From Desulfobacteraceae bacterium (lineage in GTDB: Bacteria; Desulfobacterota; Desulfobacteria; Desulfobacterales; SURF-7), in NCBI GenBank assembly GCA_030619585.1, contig JAUXBD010000051.1, positions 1-7,760 of the forward strand: DNA of 7,760 nt, read 5' to 3'. The position numbers and the translations under genes were made by a program. Below, in pieces: positions 6,211 to 7,760 of this stretch. The notes beneath the pieces are model-generated. The model ran no database searches. It had not been told where the DNA came from and was given only the letters and a program-made list of their open reading frames with translations. How positions within the stretch are numbered: the first letter of the stretch is position 1; every line of letters begins with the position of its first letter.

Positions 6211-7760
6211 TATCCGTTCTGAGTTCCTTATATGTATGGCTCTTGTTATAGCAGTGTTTGTGGTTTATCATCCGGTAACTGACTATGAGTTCGTTAATTA
6301 TGATGACGACGCATATGTGTTTGAAAATGATTATGTGCGGGCAGGGTTGAATCTGCAAGGAGTCCTATGGTCATTTAGTACAACCCATGCCTGCAATTGG
6401 CATCCAATAACATGGATATCACATATTTTCGACAACCATTTGTATGGGATGAATCCAGGCGGTCATCATTTCACAAATGTGCTCTTTCATATACTGAACA
6501 CCTTATTATTGTTTCTTGTATTCAATAAGGGTACAGGTAGGCTATGGGAGAGCGGTTTTGTTGCAGCCCTTTTTGCCCTTCACCCCACACATGTGGAATC
6601 TGTCGCATGGGTTGCCGAACGAAAAGACGTGCTTAGCACTTTTTTCTGGATGGTTACAATGTGGAGCTATGTATGGTATGCTCAGTTCAGGAGTTTAAAA
6701 AGATATGTGATAGTCCTTTTGTCTTTTGCTCTTGGTCTTATGTCCAAACCCATGGTGGTAACATTACCGTTTGTGCTTCTTCTTATGGATTACTGGCCTC
6801 TTAACCGGTTTGAAGGAGGCCGTGCCAATCCCTCAATCCCTCAATCCTTCAACCCCTCAATTTATCTTGTTTGTGAAAAAATACCGTTTATTATCCTTTC
6901 TGCGGTTTCCGGTGTTGTTACTTACTTTGTCCAGCAGAACTGCGGAGCTGTAAACTCTCTGGGTGAATGGCCGCTATATGTCAGGATCTCCAATGCTTTT
7001 GTTGCCTATATCGGATATATGGTAAAAACGGTCTGGCCTTTTAACCTGGCCGTTTTTTACCCGCATTCTGAAGTAATACCCATCTGGAGGGCCGCAATGG
7101 CCTGTGTGCTTCTTTTGTGCATATCTTTGTTTGTCATAAAGAAGGCAAGACGTTACCCTTATTTAGTTGTGGGGTGGTTGTGGTATTTAGTTGTCCTTGT
7201 ACCTGTCATTGGTCTGGTTAAGGTGGGAGCTCAAGCCATGGCTGACAGGTATTCCTATCTTCCAACTATCGGTTTGTTCATAATTATTGCCTGGGGCTTT
7301 ACGGACCTTTCTGCCGGATTTAGATACAAAAAGGCATTTCTTAATATAGCAGCGATATTAACGCTACTGATTCTTATGGTGACATCAAGATTACAGGCGG
7401 GATATTGGGAAAACAGTATTACACTTTTTGAACATGCTGTTAAAGTAACTGAAGATAACGACCTTGCCCATTTTAACCTGGGGAATGCGTTTATGGCCAA
7501 AGGTAAAATAGATGACGCTATATATCATTATAATAATGCAGTAAATATCAGGCCGGATGATGCTCTGACCCATACAAATCTTGGCATTGCACTTTTCAGG
7601 AAAGGGGAAAATGATGCGGCCGTTGCTGAATATAAAAAGGCCATAAAGATAGACCCTGATTTGTCTGAGGCTTACAATTGTATGGGTAATATTTTATATG
7701 CTCAGGGCAAATTCAAGAAAGCCGAAGGCCTTTATGAAGAAGCGTTACGTATAAAATCAG
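6203..7760 (+). CDS. TMTC-like membrane protein with TPR domain (second of pair, 3' end outside window)
   Basis: An uninterrupted frame of 519 codons continues past the right edge. The start is TTG 6203 with AGAGGA, overlapping the previous stop by 8 bp, so translation is probably coupled; ATG 6236 is the alternative. A hydrophobic N-terminal segment (about 8-22) is followed by EFVNYDDDAYVF (29-40), whose acidic run sits where GT-C enzymes keep their catalytic Asp. Further blocks are CNWHPITWISH (64-74), ALHPTHVESVAWVAERKD (125-142), MSKPMVVTLP (180-189) and ADRYSYLPTIG (347-357), all typical of bacterial TMTC-like proteins. TPR units begin at about 420, 454 and 488 and the third reaches the edge. 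It resembles its neighbour in layout but is clearly diverged in the membrane domain. An NPSIPQSFNPSI segment (209-220) comes from an 8-bp tandem repeat. O-glycosyl transfer to extracytoplasmic proteins is inference. Confidence 0.88.
   Translation, partial: MINIRSEFLICMALVIAVFVVYHPVTDYEFVNYDDDAYVFENDYVRAGLNLQGVLWSFSTTHACNWHPITWISHIFDNHLYGMNPGGHHFTNVLFHILNTLLLFLVFNKGTGRLWESGFVAALFALHPTHVESVAWVAERKDVLSTFFWMVTMWSYVWYAQFRSLKRYVIVLLSFALGLMSKPMVVTLPFVLLLMDYWPLNRFEGGRANPSIPQSFNPSIYLVCEKIPFIILSAVSGVVTYFVQQNCGAVNSLGEWPLYVRISNAFVAYIGYMVKTVWPFNLAVFYPHSEVIPIWRAAMACVLLLCISLFVIKKARRYPYLVVGWLWYLVVLVPVIGLVKVGAQAMADRYSYLPTIGLFIIIAWGFTDLSAGFRYKKAFLNIAAILTLLILMVTSRLQAGYWENSITLFEHAVKVTEDNDLAHFNLGNAFMAKGKIDDAIYHYNNAVNIRPDDALTHTNLGIALFRKGENDAAVAEYKKAIKIDPDLSEAYNCMGNILYAQGKFKKAEGLYEEALRIKS
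6826..6861 (+). repeat. 8-bp tandem repeat inside coding sequence (4.5 units)
   Basis: The units read CAATCCCT, CAATCCCT, CAATCCTT, CAACCCCT and a final CAAT, 36 bp in all, so the frame is kept although the unit is not a multiple of three. It encodes Pro/Ser-rich residues 209-220 in a loop between hydrophobic segments. The two exact copies followed by diverged ones suggest an ageing repeat. Confidence 0.85.

Noticed and set aside
6516..6953. Two short plus-strand ORFs in another frame
   Set aside because: They overlap the long second TMTC frame, which has clear family motifs throughout.

Overview
The window reads as an accessory, envelope-glycan or glycoprotein type region from an AT-rich bacterium. 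Tandem bacterial TMTC-like membrane/TPR proteins, a DPM1-like glycosyltransferase followed by a DUF2304 protein, and B12-type radical SAM proteins are a combination I associate with Gram-negative anaerobic or environmental lineages such as Desulfobacterota or Nitrospirota. That placement is inference; no rRNA or other marker gene is present.

Left part (1-2156, plus strand): a leader of about 230 bp without a convincing plus-strand gene is followed by a three-gene run. The first is a radical SAM enzyme that appears to have lost its N-terminal cobalamin-binding half (232-1068). Next come a complete GT2 glycosyltransferase of the dolichyl/polyprenyl-phosphate-mannose-synthase type (1078-1803) and a small DUF2304 membrane protein (best start ATG 1803, overlapping the glycosyltransferase stop). 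The tight spacing suggests one transcript. A possible divergent minus-strand gene may begin at position 56 and leave the window.

Middle (2171-3649, minus strand): a convergent gene for a 492-residue multi-spanning membrane protein with a DYPSH motif after the first membrane segment and a soluble C-terminal domain, GT-C-like in layout but of unknown function. Upstream of it lies about 560 bp (3650-4209) with no intact gene. It is not empty: it holds what look like two gene relics on the plus strand. One is the C-terminal end of a second radical SAM protein (3768-3944). The other is the N-terminal end of a TMTC-like protein (within 4061-4213), next to the intact copy. A 14-bp palindrome lies just before the next gene.

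Right part (4210-7760, plus strand): two tandem TMTC-like proteins, each with a multi-spanning membrane domain carrying an acidic motif in its first loop and a C-terminal TPR array. The second begins at a TTG 8 bp inside the end of the first and runs off the right edge. Each carries a different short in-frame tandem repeat in its membrane domain: 7-bp units within a GC-rich insertion in the first, 8-bp units in the second. Both look like short-repeat sequence that has entered coding DNA without breaking the frame.

Working model (inference): the GT2 enzyme charges a polyprenyl-phosphate carrier with a sugar, DUF2304 assists it or the flipping step, and the GT-C-like membrane proteins use lipid-linked sugars outside the cytoplasmic membrane. 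The relics and repeat insertions show that the locus has been reshaped by duplication, deletion and repeat spread.
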